Shown here: one piece after another, positions 41,738 through 51,503 of the stretch
Numbering within the stretch: position 1 is the stretch's first letter
Layout of the letters: every line of letters begins with the position of its first letter
Assembly (NCBI RefSeq): GCF_900078315.1
Contig: NZ_FKBS01000007.1
Span: 230,747 to 294,746, forward strand
Origin: Bordetella ansorpii
GTDB lineage: Bacteria > Pseudomonadota > Gammaproteobacteria > Burkholderiales > Burkholderiaceae_B
DNA length: 64,000 nt
Direction: 5' to 3'
Program-made: the position numbers and the translations under genes
The notes under the pieces: model-generated
Seen by the model: the letters and a program-made list of their open reading frames with translations, nothing else
What the model was told of the DNA's origin: nothing
Databases searched by the model: none

Positions 41738-43255
41738 TCAGGCGGCGGCGCGGCGGTCGGCCAGTCTGTGTTCGATGGCCGTGCCCTTGAAGAAGTCGGG
41801 ATTGGCCTCGGTGTACAGGCGGTACGGATTGCCGAACACCAGGGCCTTGAATTCGGCTTCGCTCAGCACGCCCTGCTCGACCAGATCCCAGCTTTCGGCC
41901 AGGGGTTCGGTCAGGTCGGGCACGTCCCAGTGGCCGATGTCCGAGGACCAGATGGCGTTGATGGGCGTGCCCAGCGGATTGACGCGGGTGTTGAATGCGG
42001 CGGACACGGTGCGGTCGTCGGCTTCGGCGCCGAAGTAGAAGCTGTCGACCCAGCGTTTGCGGATGTCCTCGACGCTCTCGATGCCGGCGGCGGCGAAGTC
42101 GTCCAGTTCCGCGCCTCGGGGATCGCGGCTGTGCGGCAGCGCGGAGATGCCCAGGCTGTCCTGCACCAGGCGGGCGGGATCGGCGCCCGGCGCTTTCAGG
42201 AAATCCGGCGCGTAGCGCTGGAACAGATCGTGCAGCAATTCGGCATCGGCCAGCTCGGGGTTGTAGTTCTGCACGGCGTCGCGGTTGCGCTTCTCCCAGC
42301 GGTCCGCCAGATGCGCGTAGACGTGTGCGCCCCAGTCCGCGCCGCCTTCCAGCAGGGCGACGCGCAGGTTCGGAAAGCGGCGCGTGACGCCGCCGAAGAA
42401 CAAGGCCTTGGCGAAGGCCTGAGAGCCGTCGGCGAAGTGGCCGATGTGGTTGTACATGTAGTTGCTGATGGACTGCCGGCCGGTCCAGCCCTGGCTGCCG
42501 TAGTGCGTGGTGACGGGCACGCCCAGTTCCACCACCCTGGCCCAGAACGGGTCGTAGTCGTACTCGCTGTCGATGCCGTAGAAGTCGATGTACGAGGCGT
42601 ACTTGGCGATCTCGGGGAACTGTTCGGCGGGGTACTTCTGCGCGATGGCCTTGATGGGCCGGCGCACGCCGCCTGGAATGTTGATGACTTTCAGGCCCAG
42701 CGTCTTCACCGCGAATTCCAGTTCCTCGATGGCTTCCTGCGGCGTGTTCATCGGTATGCCGGCCACCGGCGTCAGCCGTTCGCTGTACTTGCGGTACTGG
42801 TCCGCATGGAAGTGGTTGATGGCGCGGTGCAGGGCTTGGCGTTCTCCATCGCGCGCGGCCAGCGGGGCCAGCACGTCGTTCGGAAACAGGATGGAGTAGT
42901 CGGCGCCTTGCTCCGCCAGCCGCTCGTACAGCAGTTCGGGCAGCGTGTAGGTGGCCAGATCCAGCGTGTTGCGCGTGACGCGCGCCCACCACGGGGCCCG
43001 CAGCGTGCGGTGATGCTGGCGTTCCTCGGGCGTCTGCTGATACCAATCCTTGCCCGCGCCGCGGGTGACGAAGCGCGAGCCCAAGGCTTTGCGCAAGGCG
43101 TCCACCAGCTTCGACCCGCCATAGTGCTGCACGTAGTCTTCCAGCACGGGCGCGTAGTCGTTGACGTGCACGTCGGTGTCGATGACGGGATAGTCCAGCG
43201 TGGCCTTGACGGCAGCCGAACGGGAAGCGTGCACACGGCCGAGTCGATCATTCAT
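41738..43255 (-). CDS. ACMSD-like amidohydrolase (metal-dependent TIM-barrel)
   Basis: A 505-residue amidohydrolase-2 family protein, related to aminocarboxymuconate semialdehyde decarboxylase and gamma-resorcylate decarboxylase. The first strand reads VIDTDVHVND, with D-x-H metal ligands. Later segments include GIPMNTPQEAIEELEFA, then TTHYGSQGW with a probable metal histidine, then LEGGADWGAHVYAHL, and finally WSSDIGHWDVPD with the aspartate that usually closes the site. It is longer than typical members (about 340 residues). As first gene of an operon with a sulfonate-type ABC importer, it probably hydrolyses or decarboxylates the imported compound. A 15-base palindrome lies about 90 bases upstream. 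Confidence 0.88.
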   Translation of the reverse strand: MNDRLGRVHASRSAAVKATLDYPVIDTDVHVNDYAPVLEDYVQHYGGSKLVDALRKALGSRFVTRGAGKDWYQQTPEERQHHRTLRAPWWARVTRNTLDLATYTLPELLYERLAEQGADYSILFPNDVLAPLAARDGERQALHRAINHFHADQYRKYSERLTPVAGIPMNTPQEAIEELEFAVKTLGLKVINIPGGVRRPIKAIAQKYPAEQFPEIAKYASYIDFYGIDSEYDYDPFWARVVELGVPVTTHYGSQGWTGRQSISNYMYNHIGHFADGSQAFAKALFFGGVTRRFPNLRVALLEGGADWGAHVYAHLADRWEKRNRDAVQNYNPELADAELLHDLFQRYAPDFLKAPGADPARLVQDSLGISALPHSRDPRGAELDDFAAAGIESVEDIRKRWVDSFYFGAEADDRTVSAAFNTRVNPLGTPINAIWSSDIGHWDVPDLTEPLAESWDLVEQGVLSEAEFKALVFGNPYRLYTEANPDFFKGTAIEHRLADRRAAA

Positions 43256-43344
43256 GGCGGTTCTCCGGTAGGGGGTCCGGATACGCTACGGCAGGGCCGG
43301 CGCGCCGCAAACGAACGATTCGGTATTACTTACTTGGGCATTTT

Positions 43345-43359
43345 CTAATGCGCCATTAG
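43345..43359. promoter_or_regulatory. Palindromic operator candidate upstream of amidohydrolase-ABC operon
   Basis: CTAATG-CGC-CATTAG is a perfect inverted repeat of two six-base arms, within a locally AT-rich stretch (43314-43360) and about 90 bases before the amidohydrolase start. Its symmetry suits a dimeric repressor or activator. No regulator gene is adjacent. Confidence 0.45.
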
Positions 43360-43442
43360 CGTATGACCGGCGGGAAGATCGGCGTCATGGCGCGGGGCGA
43401 TTGCAGGCGGCCGTACTGGATGGCGGTGGCCAAGGCATCGCC

Positions 43443-44615
43443 TCAGGGCCGTGTGTGCCGCCTGAAGAACTGCCACAGCAGCACCGAGGCGTCCGGGCCC
43501 GTATCCGCGTGGTACTCGATGGCGCCGTCGCCGCCGCTCCAGGCATGCGTCAACCGGGGAATCTCGCACAGCCGCACCACCGGCGTGCGGCCGCGCAGCG
43601 TGTCCACGCGGCGGTACTCGCGCTTGGTACCCTCGGCCAGCACGCGTGCAACGGAGTCGCCGGGCGGCAGGCCATTCAGGTGGCGGAACTGCTCGGCCAG
43701 TTGCTGCGCGTTGCGCACGGAGACCGCATTGTCGCGCTGGCCATGCAGGATCAGCGCGGGCATGCCCAGCCGGAAGGCCTCGGGATGCGCGACGGCGCCG
43801 ACCAGGGCGCCGGGCGCGCGCAAGGTGCCGCGCCGCATCACGCTCAAGCCGTCCACGGCGTTGCGCGCGTTGCCCATCACCACGCCGGAATGCAGCGCCA
43901 CGGCGGCGACCAGATCCGGATGGCGCAGGGCGATCAGCGCGGCCATGCCCGCGCCCGCCGAGAGCCCCGCGATATACACGCGACGCGCGTCCAGGTCGTG
44001 GCGTGCGATCTCGACGCGTATCAGCGCGGCGATGGCGTCGGCATCCTCGCGTCCGCCCCGGCCAGGCTCGAACCAGCGCCAGCAGCGCTGCGATTGCCTG
44101 GACTGCGCCTGTTGGGGATAGAGCACCGCGAAGCCCATACGGTCGGCCAGCAGGTTCATGCGCGTGCCGCGCGCGAAATCCGAGGCGGTCTGGCGGCAGC
44201 CATGCAGCATCACCAGCAAGGGCAGACCCTTGACCGGGCCGGCTGGCTGATAGCGTGCGTAGGCCAGCCGGCGTCCGCCGGGGGCGGCGACCTGCAGCGA
44301 GGGTTGCCATGTGCCCAGGCCGAACGCCCAGGATGCGGGGCCTGGTGTTGCCGGCGCCTTGCGCGGCGCGGCCTTTGCCCGCCTGGCGCCGGCCTTGGCC
44401 TGGGCCGCCAGCGTGCGCGTGCCGGCGCGCACCATCTTGCTCTGCAGCCGCGTCATGTTGCGCGCGGCCTTGAAGAACAGGCTGGCGAAGCCGCGCTTCA
44501 TCGGCATGCGCAGGAAACGCGGAGGGGAGCGTTGCGGTGCCGCATCGGGAAAGAGTTCCGCTGAGATCCTGGATACCGGCCAGTGTACGCGCACGATGGT
44601 GCATTGCGGCAGCAT
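43443..44615 (-). CDS. PHB-depolymerase-family esterase (alpha/beta hydrolase)
   Basis: A protein of up to 390 residues in the Esterase_PHB family. The hydrolase core has the oxyanion segment LLVMLHGCRQTASDFARGTRM, the nucleophile elbow GLSAGAGMA (serine), ILHGQRDNAVS with the probable catalytic aspartate, and a late LTHAWSGGDG with the catalytic histidine. Relatives hydrolyse short-chain polyhydroxyalkanoates or feruloyl and acetyl esters; there is no signal peptide, so it is likely cytosolic. The ATG at 44615 follows AAGGGG by seven bases; ATG 44507 (MPMKRGFASLFFKAARN), which matches the usual family start better, is the alternative and gives 354 residues. Confidence 0.85.
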   Translation of the reverse strand: MLPQCTIVRVHWPVSRISAELFPDAAPQRSPPRFLRMPMKRGFASLFFKAARNMTRLQSKMVRAGTRTLAAQAKAGARRAKAAPRKAPATPGPASWAFGLGTWQPSLQVAAPGGRRLAYARYQPAGPVKGLPLLVMLHGCRQTASDFARGTRMNLLADRMGFAVLYPQQAQSRQSQRCWRWFEPGRGGREDADAIAALIRVEIARHDLDARRVYIAGLSAGAGMAALIALRHPDLVAAVALHSGVVMGNARNAVDGLSVMRRGTLRAPGALVGAVAHPEAFRLGMPALILHGQRDNAVSVRNAQQLAEQFRHLNGLPPGDSVARVLAEGTKREYRRVDTLRGRTPVVRLCEIPRLTHAWSGGDGAIEYHADTGPDASVLLWQFFRRHTRP

Positions 44616-44771
44616 ATGGCGCCCCTTGGAAAACTATCGAATCACACGGCAAACAACCGACGGGAAACTTCTCTTGCCATCGTGGTCTGATCCATGAGTG
44701 GCTCATGAAACGGCGGCCGCCAGAAAGTTCAGCGGCATGTCAGTGCATGGGCATCATGCCAAGGAGACAGC

Positions 44772-45593
<822 letters not shown>

Positions 45594-45647
45594 TGGCGCG
45601 GCATCGCCATTTCCGAGTCCATCACGGTTCCGGCCAAAGGAGTGTCC

Positions 45648-47468
45648 ATGTCCAAGCCCCTGGAAGACTACGGCCTGATCGGCAACATGCTGTCTGCCGC
45701 GCTGGTATCGCGCGACGGTTCCATCGACTGGCTGTGCCTGCCGCATTTCGATTCGCCCGCCTGTTTCGCCGCGCTGCTGGGCGACGAGCGCCACGGCCAC
45801 TGGCGGCTGGCGCCCGCGAAGTGCGATCAATGCCGCATCACGCGCCGCTACATTCCCGACACGGCCGTGCTGGAAACCCGCTATGAAAGCGCCACCGGCA
45901 CGGCCACGGTATGCGACTTCATGCCCATCAGCGACGACGAATCGCGCGTGGACGTGGTGCGCATCGTGTGCGGCGTGGCGGGCAAGGTCGACATGGACAT
46001 GGAGCTGGTGCTGCGCTTCAACTACGGCCAGGCGGTGCCGTGGGTGCGTCGGCGCGACTACGGCCTGAGCGCCATCTCCGGCCCCGACGCGGTCGAGCTG
46101 CATACCTCGGTGGACCTGAAGGGCGAGGACATGCGCAGCATGGCGCATTTCACGGTCAGGGAAGGGCAGTCGGTGCCGTTCACGCTGTCGTACCACCGCT
46201 CGCACCAGACGCCGCATTTCGTGCCCGACCGGTTGGAAAGCAAGGACCGCACGGTGTCGTGGTGGCAGCAATGGGCGCGCCGCTGCCATTGGGAAGGCTC
46301 GGACGAGCGCCGCGAGGCGGTGGTACGGTCGCTGATCACGCTGAAGTTGCTGACCTTCGAGCCCACCGGCGGCATCATCGCCGCGCCGACGATGGGGCTG
46401 CCCGAGGAGCTGGGCGGCAGCCGCAACTGGGACTACCGCTATTGCTGGCTGCGCGACTCCTCGCTGACCCTGTACGCGCTGTTGAACGCCGGCTATCGCG
46501 AAGAGGCCGAGGCGTGGCGGCAGTGGCTGCTGCGCGCGGTGGCGGGCCATCCCAAGCAGATGCAGATCATGTATGGCATCGCCGGCGAGCGCTGGTTGCC
46601 GGAGCACGAGGTGCAGTGGCTGCCCGGCTACGAGGGCAGCCTGCCGGTGCGCGTAGGCAATGCCGCGGCGGACCAACTGCAACTGGACGTGTACGGCGAG
46701 CTGATCGAGACCTTGCATGCGGCGCGTGCCGCGGACCTGGCGCCGCTGGCCGAAGCCTGGCGGCTGCAGAACGTGCTGATCCAGCCGCTGGAAGAATTGT
46801 GGAAAAGCCTGGACCACGGCATCTGGGAAGTGCGCGGCCCCAGGCGCGCCTTCACGCATTCGCGCCTGATGTGCTGGGTGGCGTTCGACCGCGCCATCAA
46901 GTCGTGCGAGCAGTTCGGCCTGCAAGGTCCGGTGGAGCGCTGGACCCGCGTGCGTGACGAGATCCGCGACGACATCTGCGCCCATGGCTACGACGCCCGG
47001 CGCAATACCTTCGTGCAGTACTACGGCGGCAAGGGGCTGGATGCCAGCCTGCTGCTGATTCCGCTGGTGGGATTCCTGCCGCCCGACGATCCGCGCGTGC
47101 AGGGCACGATACGCGCGGTCGAACGGGAATTGCTGCGCGATGGCCTGCTGCTGCGTTATTCCACCGACCATACCGACGATGGGCTGCCTGGCAACGAAGG
47201 CGTGTTTCTGGCGTGCAGCTTCTGGCTGGCCGACGCCTACGTGCTGCAAGGGCGGCTGAACGACGCCGAGCAGCTATTCCAGCGCCTGCTGGGCATGCGC
47301 AACGACCTGGGCCTGCTGGCCGAGGAATACGACGTGGCTCGGCATCGCCTGGTGGGCAATTTCCCGCAGGGTTTCTCGCACATCGGGCTGGTGAATACCG
47401 CCTACAACCTGGGCCGCGCGAACGGGCCGGCGAAGCAGCGCTCCTCGCGCAAGGCGCCGAAGGAGTGA
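45648..47468 (+). CDS. Glycoside hydrolase family 15 protein (glucoamylase/trehalase-like)
   Basis: A 606-residue GH15 enzyme without a signal peptide. The N-terminal beta-sandwich (about 1-240) starts LEDYGLIGNMLSAALVSRDG and DWLCLPHFDSPACFA. The catalytic (alpha/alpha)6 barrel (about 250-590) includes GGSRNWDYRYCWLRDSSL, in which W-D-Y-R and R-D line the active site. The later LPGNEGVFLACSFWL carries the probable catalytic glutamate. Bacterial relatives of this length are trehalases or glucoamylase-like enzymes that release glucose. ATG 45648 was chosen because AAAGGA is six bases upstream; GTG 45642 is in frame. The frame continues through a short Lys/Arg-rich tail. Confidence 0.92.
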   Translation: MSKPLEDYGLIGNMLSAALVSRDGSIDWLCLPHFDSPACFAALLGDERHGHWRLAPAKCDQCRITRRYIPDTAVLETRYESATGTATVCDFMPISDDESRVDVVRIVCGVAGKVDMDMELVLRFNYGQAVPWVRRRDYGLSAISGPDAVELHTSVDLKGEDMRSMAHFTVREGQSVPFTLSYHRSHQTPHFVPDRLESKDRTVSWWQQWARRCHWEGSDERREAVVRSLITLKLLTFEPTGGIIAAPTMGLPEELGGSRNWDYRYCWLRDSSLTLYALLNAGYREEAEAWRQWLLRAVAGHPKQMQIMYGIAGERWLPEHEVQWLPGYEGSLPVRVGNAAADQLQLDVYGELIETLHAARAADLAPLAEAWRLQNVLIQPLEELWKSLDHGIWEVRGPRRAFTHSRLMCWVAFDRAIKSCEQFGLQGPVERWTRVRDEIRDDICAHGYDARRNTFVQYYGGKGLDASLLLIPLVGFLPPDDPRVQGTIRAVERELLRDGLLLRYSTDHTDDGLPGNEGVFLACSFWLADAYVLQGRLNDAEQLFQRLLGMRNDLGLLAEEYDVARHRLVGNFPQGFSHIGLVNTAYNLGRANGPAKQRSSRKAPKE

Positions 47469-47537
47469 CAAGTTCCCCGCTGCTTTCCGACGTCCACATT
47501 CATTGGCAATGCCGGAGACCGCCGCGCGGCCGGGGGG

Positions 47538-48392
47538 TCAGCGAAACACGACCGTCTTGTTGCGATTGACCAGGATGCGGTGCTCGACGTGGCCGCGCAC
47601 GGCGCGCGACAGCACCAGCGATTCGACGTCGCTGCCCACCTGCGTGAGTTGCTGCGCGGTCATGCTGTGGTCGACGCGCTCGATGTCCTGCTCGATGATC
47701 GGGCCTTCGTCCAGGTCGGACGTGACGTAGTGCGCCGTGGCGCCGATGATCTTCACGCCGCGCGCGTGCGCCTGGTGATACGGGCGCGCGCCCTTGAAGC
47801 TGGGCAGGAAGCTGTGGTGGATGTTGATGGCGCGGCCTTCCAGCGCGCGGCACAGGTCGGCGGACAGGATCTGCATGTAGCGCGCCAGCACGACCAGGTC
47901 GATGCGCTCGCTGGCCACCAGGTCCAGCACCTGCTGCTCTTGCCGGGCCTTGGTGTCCGCCGTGACCGGCAGGTGATGGAACGGAATGCCGTACGAGGCG
48001 GCCAGCGCGGCGTAATCGTTGTGGTTCGAGACGATGGCCGCGATCTCGGCATGCAGCTGGCCGCTTTGCACGCGGAACAGCAGGTCGTTCAGGCAGTGGC
48101 CCTGCTTGCTGACCATGATGAGCAGGCGCGGCTTGTAGCGCGCGTCGTGGATCTGCCAGTCCATCGAGTAACCGTCGGCCATCGTGGCGAAGCGCTCGCG
48201 CAGCGATTCGTGCGTGATGGCCTGCGGCAGGTCGAAGTGCACGCGCAGGAAGAAACGGCCCGTCTCTTCGTCGCCGTACTGCTGCGAATCCAGGATGTTG
48301 CAGCCCAGTTCGAACAGCAGGCCGCTGACGCGATAGACGATGCCGGTGCGGTCGGGGCAGGACAGGGTCAGGATGTAGTCGTTGTGCTGCAT
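47538..48392 (-). CDS. purU: Formyltetrahydrofolate deformylase
   Basis: A 284-residue PurU, which hydrolyses 10-formyltetrahydrofolate to tetrahydrofolate and formate and balances one-carbon pools. The N-terminal ACT domain (about 6-85) begins YILTLSCPDRTGIVYRVSGLL. The formyltransferase domain (about 88-280) has VSKQGHCLNDLLFR, VLARYMQILS and the active-site run INIHHSFLPSFKGARPYHQA, then GATAHYVTSDLDEGPIIEQ with the catalytic aspartate. Length and order are standard. It lies 16 bases downstream of the LhgO-like gene on the same strand, possibly in one transcript. Confidence 0.96.
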   Translation of the reverse strand: MQHNDYILTLSCPDRTGIVYRVSGLLFELGCNILDSQQYGDEETGRFFLRVHFDLPQAITHESLRERFATMADGYSMDWQIHDARYKPRLLIMVSKQGHCLNDLLFRVQSGQLHAEIAAIVSNHNDYAALAASYGIPFHHLPVTADTKARQEQQVLDLVASERIDLVVLARYMQILSADLCRALEGRAINIHHSFLPSFKGARPYHQAHARGVKIIGATAHYVTSDLDEGPIIEQDIERVDHSMTAQQLTQVGSDVESLVLSRAVRGHVEHRILVNRNKTVVFR

Positions 48393-48408
48393 GGCGAAAA
48401 GGGCGAGG

Positions 48409-49518
48409 TCAGGGGTTGAGTCGTTGCAGGGTTTCTTCGGCGATGGCCAGGCTGGCCGTCAGTCCGGGGGATTCGATGCCGTACAGATTGACCAGGCCGG
48501 GCACGCCGTGGGCGGCGGGGCCGGCGATGGCGAAATCCGCGGCGGGGTCGTGCGGGCCCGAGATCTTGGGCCGGATGCCCGTGTAGCCGGGCGCCAGCGC
48601 GCCGTCGGGCAGGGCAGGCCAGTAGCGGCGCACCGCATCGTAGAACACATCGGCGCGCCGGGGATCCAGCGTGTAGTCCTCGGTCTCGATCCATTCGGTG
48701 TCGGGACCGAACTTGGCCTGGCCGCCCATGTCCAGCGTCAGGTGCACGCCCAGGCCGGCATGGTTGGGCGCGGGCGCGGGGTAGATCAGGCGCGAGAACG
48801 GCGCGCGGCCCGCCAGCGTGAAATAGCTGCCCTTGCACAGGTACTCGCGCGGGACGGTGTCCGCCGGCAGGCCTTCGATGCGGCGCGCCAGCGTGGGCGC
48901 CTGCAGGCCGGCCGCGTTGATCAGCACATTGCAGGTCAGCGTCATGGCCTCGGCGCCGCCGAAGCGCGCCTCGAAGCCGCCGCCGGGCAGCACGCGGGCC
49001 GATTGCATGGGCGTGTGGAACACGCACTGCGCGCCCGCGTTCTCGGCATCGCCCTGGTAGGCCAGCATCAGCGCATGGCTGTCGACGATGCCGGTGGACG
49101 GCGACACCAGCGCCGCCGTGCAGCGCAATGCAGGCTCGAGCCGCCGGGCCTCGGCGCCGTCGATGCGGCGCATGTCGTCCACGCCGTTGGCCAGCGCGCG
49201 GGCCGCGATACCTGCCAACTGGCCGGCCTCTTCGTCGGACGTGGCGACGATCAGCTTGCCCAGGCGCTGGTACGGCACGCCGCGCGCATCGCAGTATTCG
49301 TACAGCAGATGCTTGCCGCGCACGCACAGGCGCGCCTTCAGGCTGTTGGCGGCGTAATAGATGCCGGCGTGGATGACTTCGGAGTTGCGCGAGCTGGTGC
49401 CGGTGCCGATGCCTTCCGAGGCTTCGGCCACCAGCACTTCACGGCCTTGCAGGGCCAGCCCGCGGGCCACGGCCAGGCCGACGACGCCGGCGCCGATGAC
49501 GATGCAGTCGATGTCCAT
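48409..49518 (-). CDS. FAD-dependent oxidase, LhgO/glycerol-3-phosphate-dehydrogenase-like
   Basis: A 369-residue FAD protein of the DAO family, closest by motif to L-2-hydroxyglutarate oxidase (LhgO). The Rossmann motif [14 protein letters not shown] is at about 8-21, followed by [28 protein letters not shown], a signature shared with L-2-hydroxyglutarate dehydrogenases. [16 protein letters not shown] and GIRPKISGP occur later, and [21 protein letters not shown] closes the FAD site. It would oxidise an L-2-hydroxy dicarboxylate to the 2-keto acid using a flavin. The start lies 15 bases downstream of the flavin reductase-like gene stop. The exact substrate is not certain. Confidence 0.88.
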   Translation of the reverse strand: MDIDCIVIGAGVVGLAVARGLALQGREVLVAEASEGIGTGTSSRNSEVIHAGIYYAANSLKARLCVRGKHLLYEYCDARGVPYQRLGKLIVATSDEEAGQLAGIAARALANGVDDMRRIDGAEARRLEPALRCTAALVSPSTGIVDSHALMLAYQGDAENAGAQCVFHTPMQSARVLPGGGFEARFGGAEAMTLTCNVLINAAGLQAPTLARRIEGLPADTVPREYLCKGSYFTLAGRAPFSRLIYPAPAPNHAGLGVHLTLDMGGQAKFGPDTEWIETEDYTLDPRRADVFYDAVRRYWPALPDGALAPGYTGIRPKISGPHDPAADFAIAGPAAHGVPGLVNLYGIESPGLTASLAIAEETLQRLNP

Positions 49519-49533
49519 GTTCGTATTGTTCTG

Positions 49534-50046
49534 TCAGTCCTGGCGCTGCGCGGCCGGGGTCAGGTCGAAGCCGCCGGCATGGAACACCAGCGGCGCGGCG
49601 TCGGTATGGCCGCAATGCAGCACGCGGCCGACCATGATGAGGTGATCGCCCTCGGCGTACTGCGCACGGTTGCTGCATTCGAACCAGGCGGCGCAGTCCG
49701 TCAGCATGGGCGTGCCGTCGGGCGCGTGGCTCATCGGCAGGCCCTTGAAGCGCTCGGTGGTGATGCCCGTGGCGAAGCGCCGCGCCAGCGCGATCTGTTC
49801 GGCCGACAGCACATTGACCACATAGCGCTCGCAGGCGCGGAACAGATCCAGCGACGACGATTTCCGCGCCAGGCTCCACAGCACCAATGGCGGATCGAGC
49901 GAGACCGAGTTGAACGAGCTGACCGTCATGCCGATGGGCGTGCCGTCGGGCATGGCCATGCTGACCACGGTGACGCCGGTGGCGAAACGGCCCAGGGCAT
50001 GGCGGAAGTAGGGCGCGTCGAAACTGGAAGCGGAAACGGAGGACAT
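49534..50046 (-). CDS. Flavin reductase family protein
   Basis: A 170-residue protein with the FMN-binding split-barrel of the flavin reductase-like family. The signature GRFATGVTVVSM is near the N-terminus, followed by GMTVSSFNSVSLDPPLVLWSL, typical of NADH:FMN oxidoreductase subunits of two-component monooxygenases. The C-terminal GDHLIMVGRVLHCG and APLVFHAGGF are also characteristic. ATG 50046 gives the compact family length; the frame extends upstream into pdxH antisense-free space without similarity. It lies 28 bases downstream of pdxH and may serve any flavin-dependent monooxygenase; no oxygenase component is in the window. Confidence 0.88.
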   Translation of the reverse strand: MSSVSASSFDAPYFRHALGRFATGVTVVSMAMPDGTPIGMTVSSFNSVSLDPPLVLWSLARKSSSLDLFRACERYVVNVLSAEQIALARRFATGITTERFKGLPMSHAPDGTPMLTDCAAWFECSNRAQYAEGDHLIMVGRVLHCGHTDAAPLVFHAGGFDLTPAAQRQD

Positions 50047-50074
50047 CGGTGCGGCGGGCTGCGGCGTGGCGGGC

Positions 50075-50707
50075 TCAGGGGGCGAGTCGGTCGATCTGCC
50101 AGCCCGACTTGCCATCGGGCCGGTAACGCAGGCGATCATGCAGGCGCGACGGACGGCCTTGCCAGAACTCGAAGGCGGTCGGCGCCAGGCGATAACCGCC
50201 CCAGTGCGACGGACGCGGCGGCTGGTCGCCGTAGCGGTCGCGGTACTCGCGCTCGCGCGCTTCCAGCACGTCGCGCGTGACGGGACGGCTTTGCTCGGAC
50301 GCCCAGGCGCCCAGGCGCGATCCCACGGGACGGCTGGCGTAGTAGGCGTCGGATTCCTCGGCCGAGGTGAATTCCATGCGGCCCTCGATGCGCACCTGGC
50401 GCTCCAGCGGCTGCCAGAAGAACAGCAGCGCGGCGCGCGGATTGGCGGCGATCTCGCGGCCCTTGCGCGATTCGTAGTTCGTGAAGAACACGAAGCCGCG
50501 TTCGTCGTAGCCCTTGATGAGCACGATGCGCGCCGAGGGCTGGCCATCGGCGTCGACCGTGGCCAGCGTCATGGCGTTGGGCTCGGGCACGCGGGCGGCC
50601 AGCGCCTGGTCGAACCAGAGGCTGAATTGATCGAACGGCGAGGCGGCGGCCTCGTCTTCCAGCAGCACGCCTTTGTCGTAACTCTGGCGCAGATCGGAGA
50701 CGGACAT
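50075..50707 (-). CDS. pdxH: Pyridoxamine 5'-phosphate oxidase
   Basis: A 210-residue PdxH, which uses FMN and oxygen to make pyridoxal 5'-phosphate from pyridoxine or pyridoxamine phosphate. The family start [17 protein letters not shown] is at ATG 50707; a GTG four codons earlier is possible. FMN and substrate segments include [51 protein letters not shown] and the terminal [24 protein letters not shown] split across residues 170-200. Length is standard. It is the upstream gene of the cluster with flavin reductase, LhgO-like oxidase and purU. Confidence 0.96.
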   Translation of the reverse strand: MSVSDLRQSYDKGVLLEDEAAASPFDQFSLWFDQALAARVPEPNAMTLATVDADGQPSARIVLIKGYDERGFVFFTNYESRKGREIAANPRAALLFFWQPLERQVRIEGRMEFTSAEESDAYYASRPVGSRLGAWASEQSRPVTRDVLEAREREYRDRYGDQPPRPSHWGGYRLAPTAFEFWQGRPSRLHDRLRYRPDGKSGWQIDRLAP

Positions 50708-50789
50708 GGGGGTAAACACCGGGTGGGCGGGAATGTTCCAGTGTACCGCTTAGGCCCCGGCGCGCCGGGGGATGCCCATGGGGCCGGGT

Positions 50790-51503
50790 TTACTTTGCCG
50801 GCACGGAGGCGGTGGCGGCGCGGGTTGCCATGCCGGCCTGCGCACGTGCAGCGGCGTCTTCCTGCATGGCGCCCTCGAGGCGGGCGGCCACGTTTTCCAG
50901 GCGCGCGTCGCGTATGCCCGAGCCGCGCAGCGCGTGCACGGTTTCCATGATGTAGTCGGTGCACGGGCCGTAGCGGCCCGAGGCGCGCCGCACCACGGCG
51001 ACCAGTTCTTCCTCGGGCAACGCGCTGACATAGGCGGGATTGGCGCGGTTCATGACAAATACCAGCGCTTTTACATCGCCTTCGGGGGTGTTGCAGTTCA
51101 GCCAGCGCGGCAGGTAGGCGCCGGTGGACATCTCGCGGTTCCAGAGGGCGGGAAAGAATCCGGGCACCTGGTTGCCGTCCACGCGGTACACCACGCCGCG
51201 GCACGAGCCGCCGCGGTCCAGGCCGAAGACCAAACCGGGACATTCGGGCGTGCCGCGGTTGACCCGCGACCACAGGCACAACGCCCGGTGATGGCCGCGC
51301 AAAGTGGCCAGGCGGCGTTCCAGGTAGTCGAACTCGGGGCGCCAGATCAGCGAGCCGTAGCCGTATATCCAGACGTCCTGGCCGGGTGGCCAGTCTTTCA
51401 GGGCGGCCTGCATCGAGGCCTGTTTCTCTTCGGCCGTCCACAGGCGGAACGGCAGGGCGGCGGGGTTGCTGATGTCCGAGGCGGGGAGGGAAGCGGGTTT
51501 CAC
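50790..51503 (-). CDS. ChaC-like gamma-glutamylcyclotransferase
   Basis: A 237-residue protein of the ChaC family, which cleaves glutathione to 5-oxoproline and cysteinylglycine. The glycine-rich substrate loop is VWIYGYGSLIWRPEFDY (about 46-62), then LCLWSRVNRGTPECPGLVFGLD, SCRGVVYRV and MSTGAYLPRWL. It begins with GTG (51501-51503), which overlaps the stop of the MFS gene in a GTGA arrangement, so the two are translationally coupled. The C-terminal tail is Ala-rich. Gamma-glutamyltransferase elsewhere in the window acts on the same substrate class, but they are 14 kb apart. Confidence 0.88.
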   Translation of the reverse strand: MKPASLPASDISNPAALPFRLWTAEEKQASMQAALKDWPPGQDVWIYGYGSLIWRPEFDYLERRLATLRGHHRALCLWSRVNRGTPECPGLVFGLDRGGSCRGVVYRVDGNQVPGFFPALWNREMSTGAYLPRWLNCNTPEGDVKALVFVMNRANPAYVSALPEEELVAVVRRASGRYGPCTDYIMETVHALRGSGIRDARLENVAARLEGAMQEDAAARAQAGMATRAATASVPAK

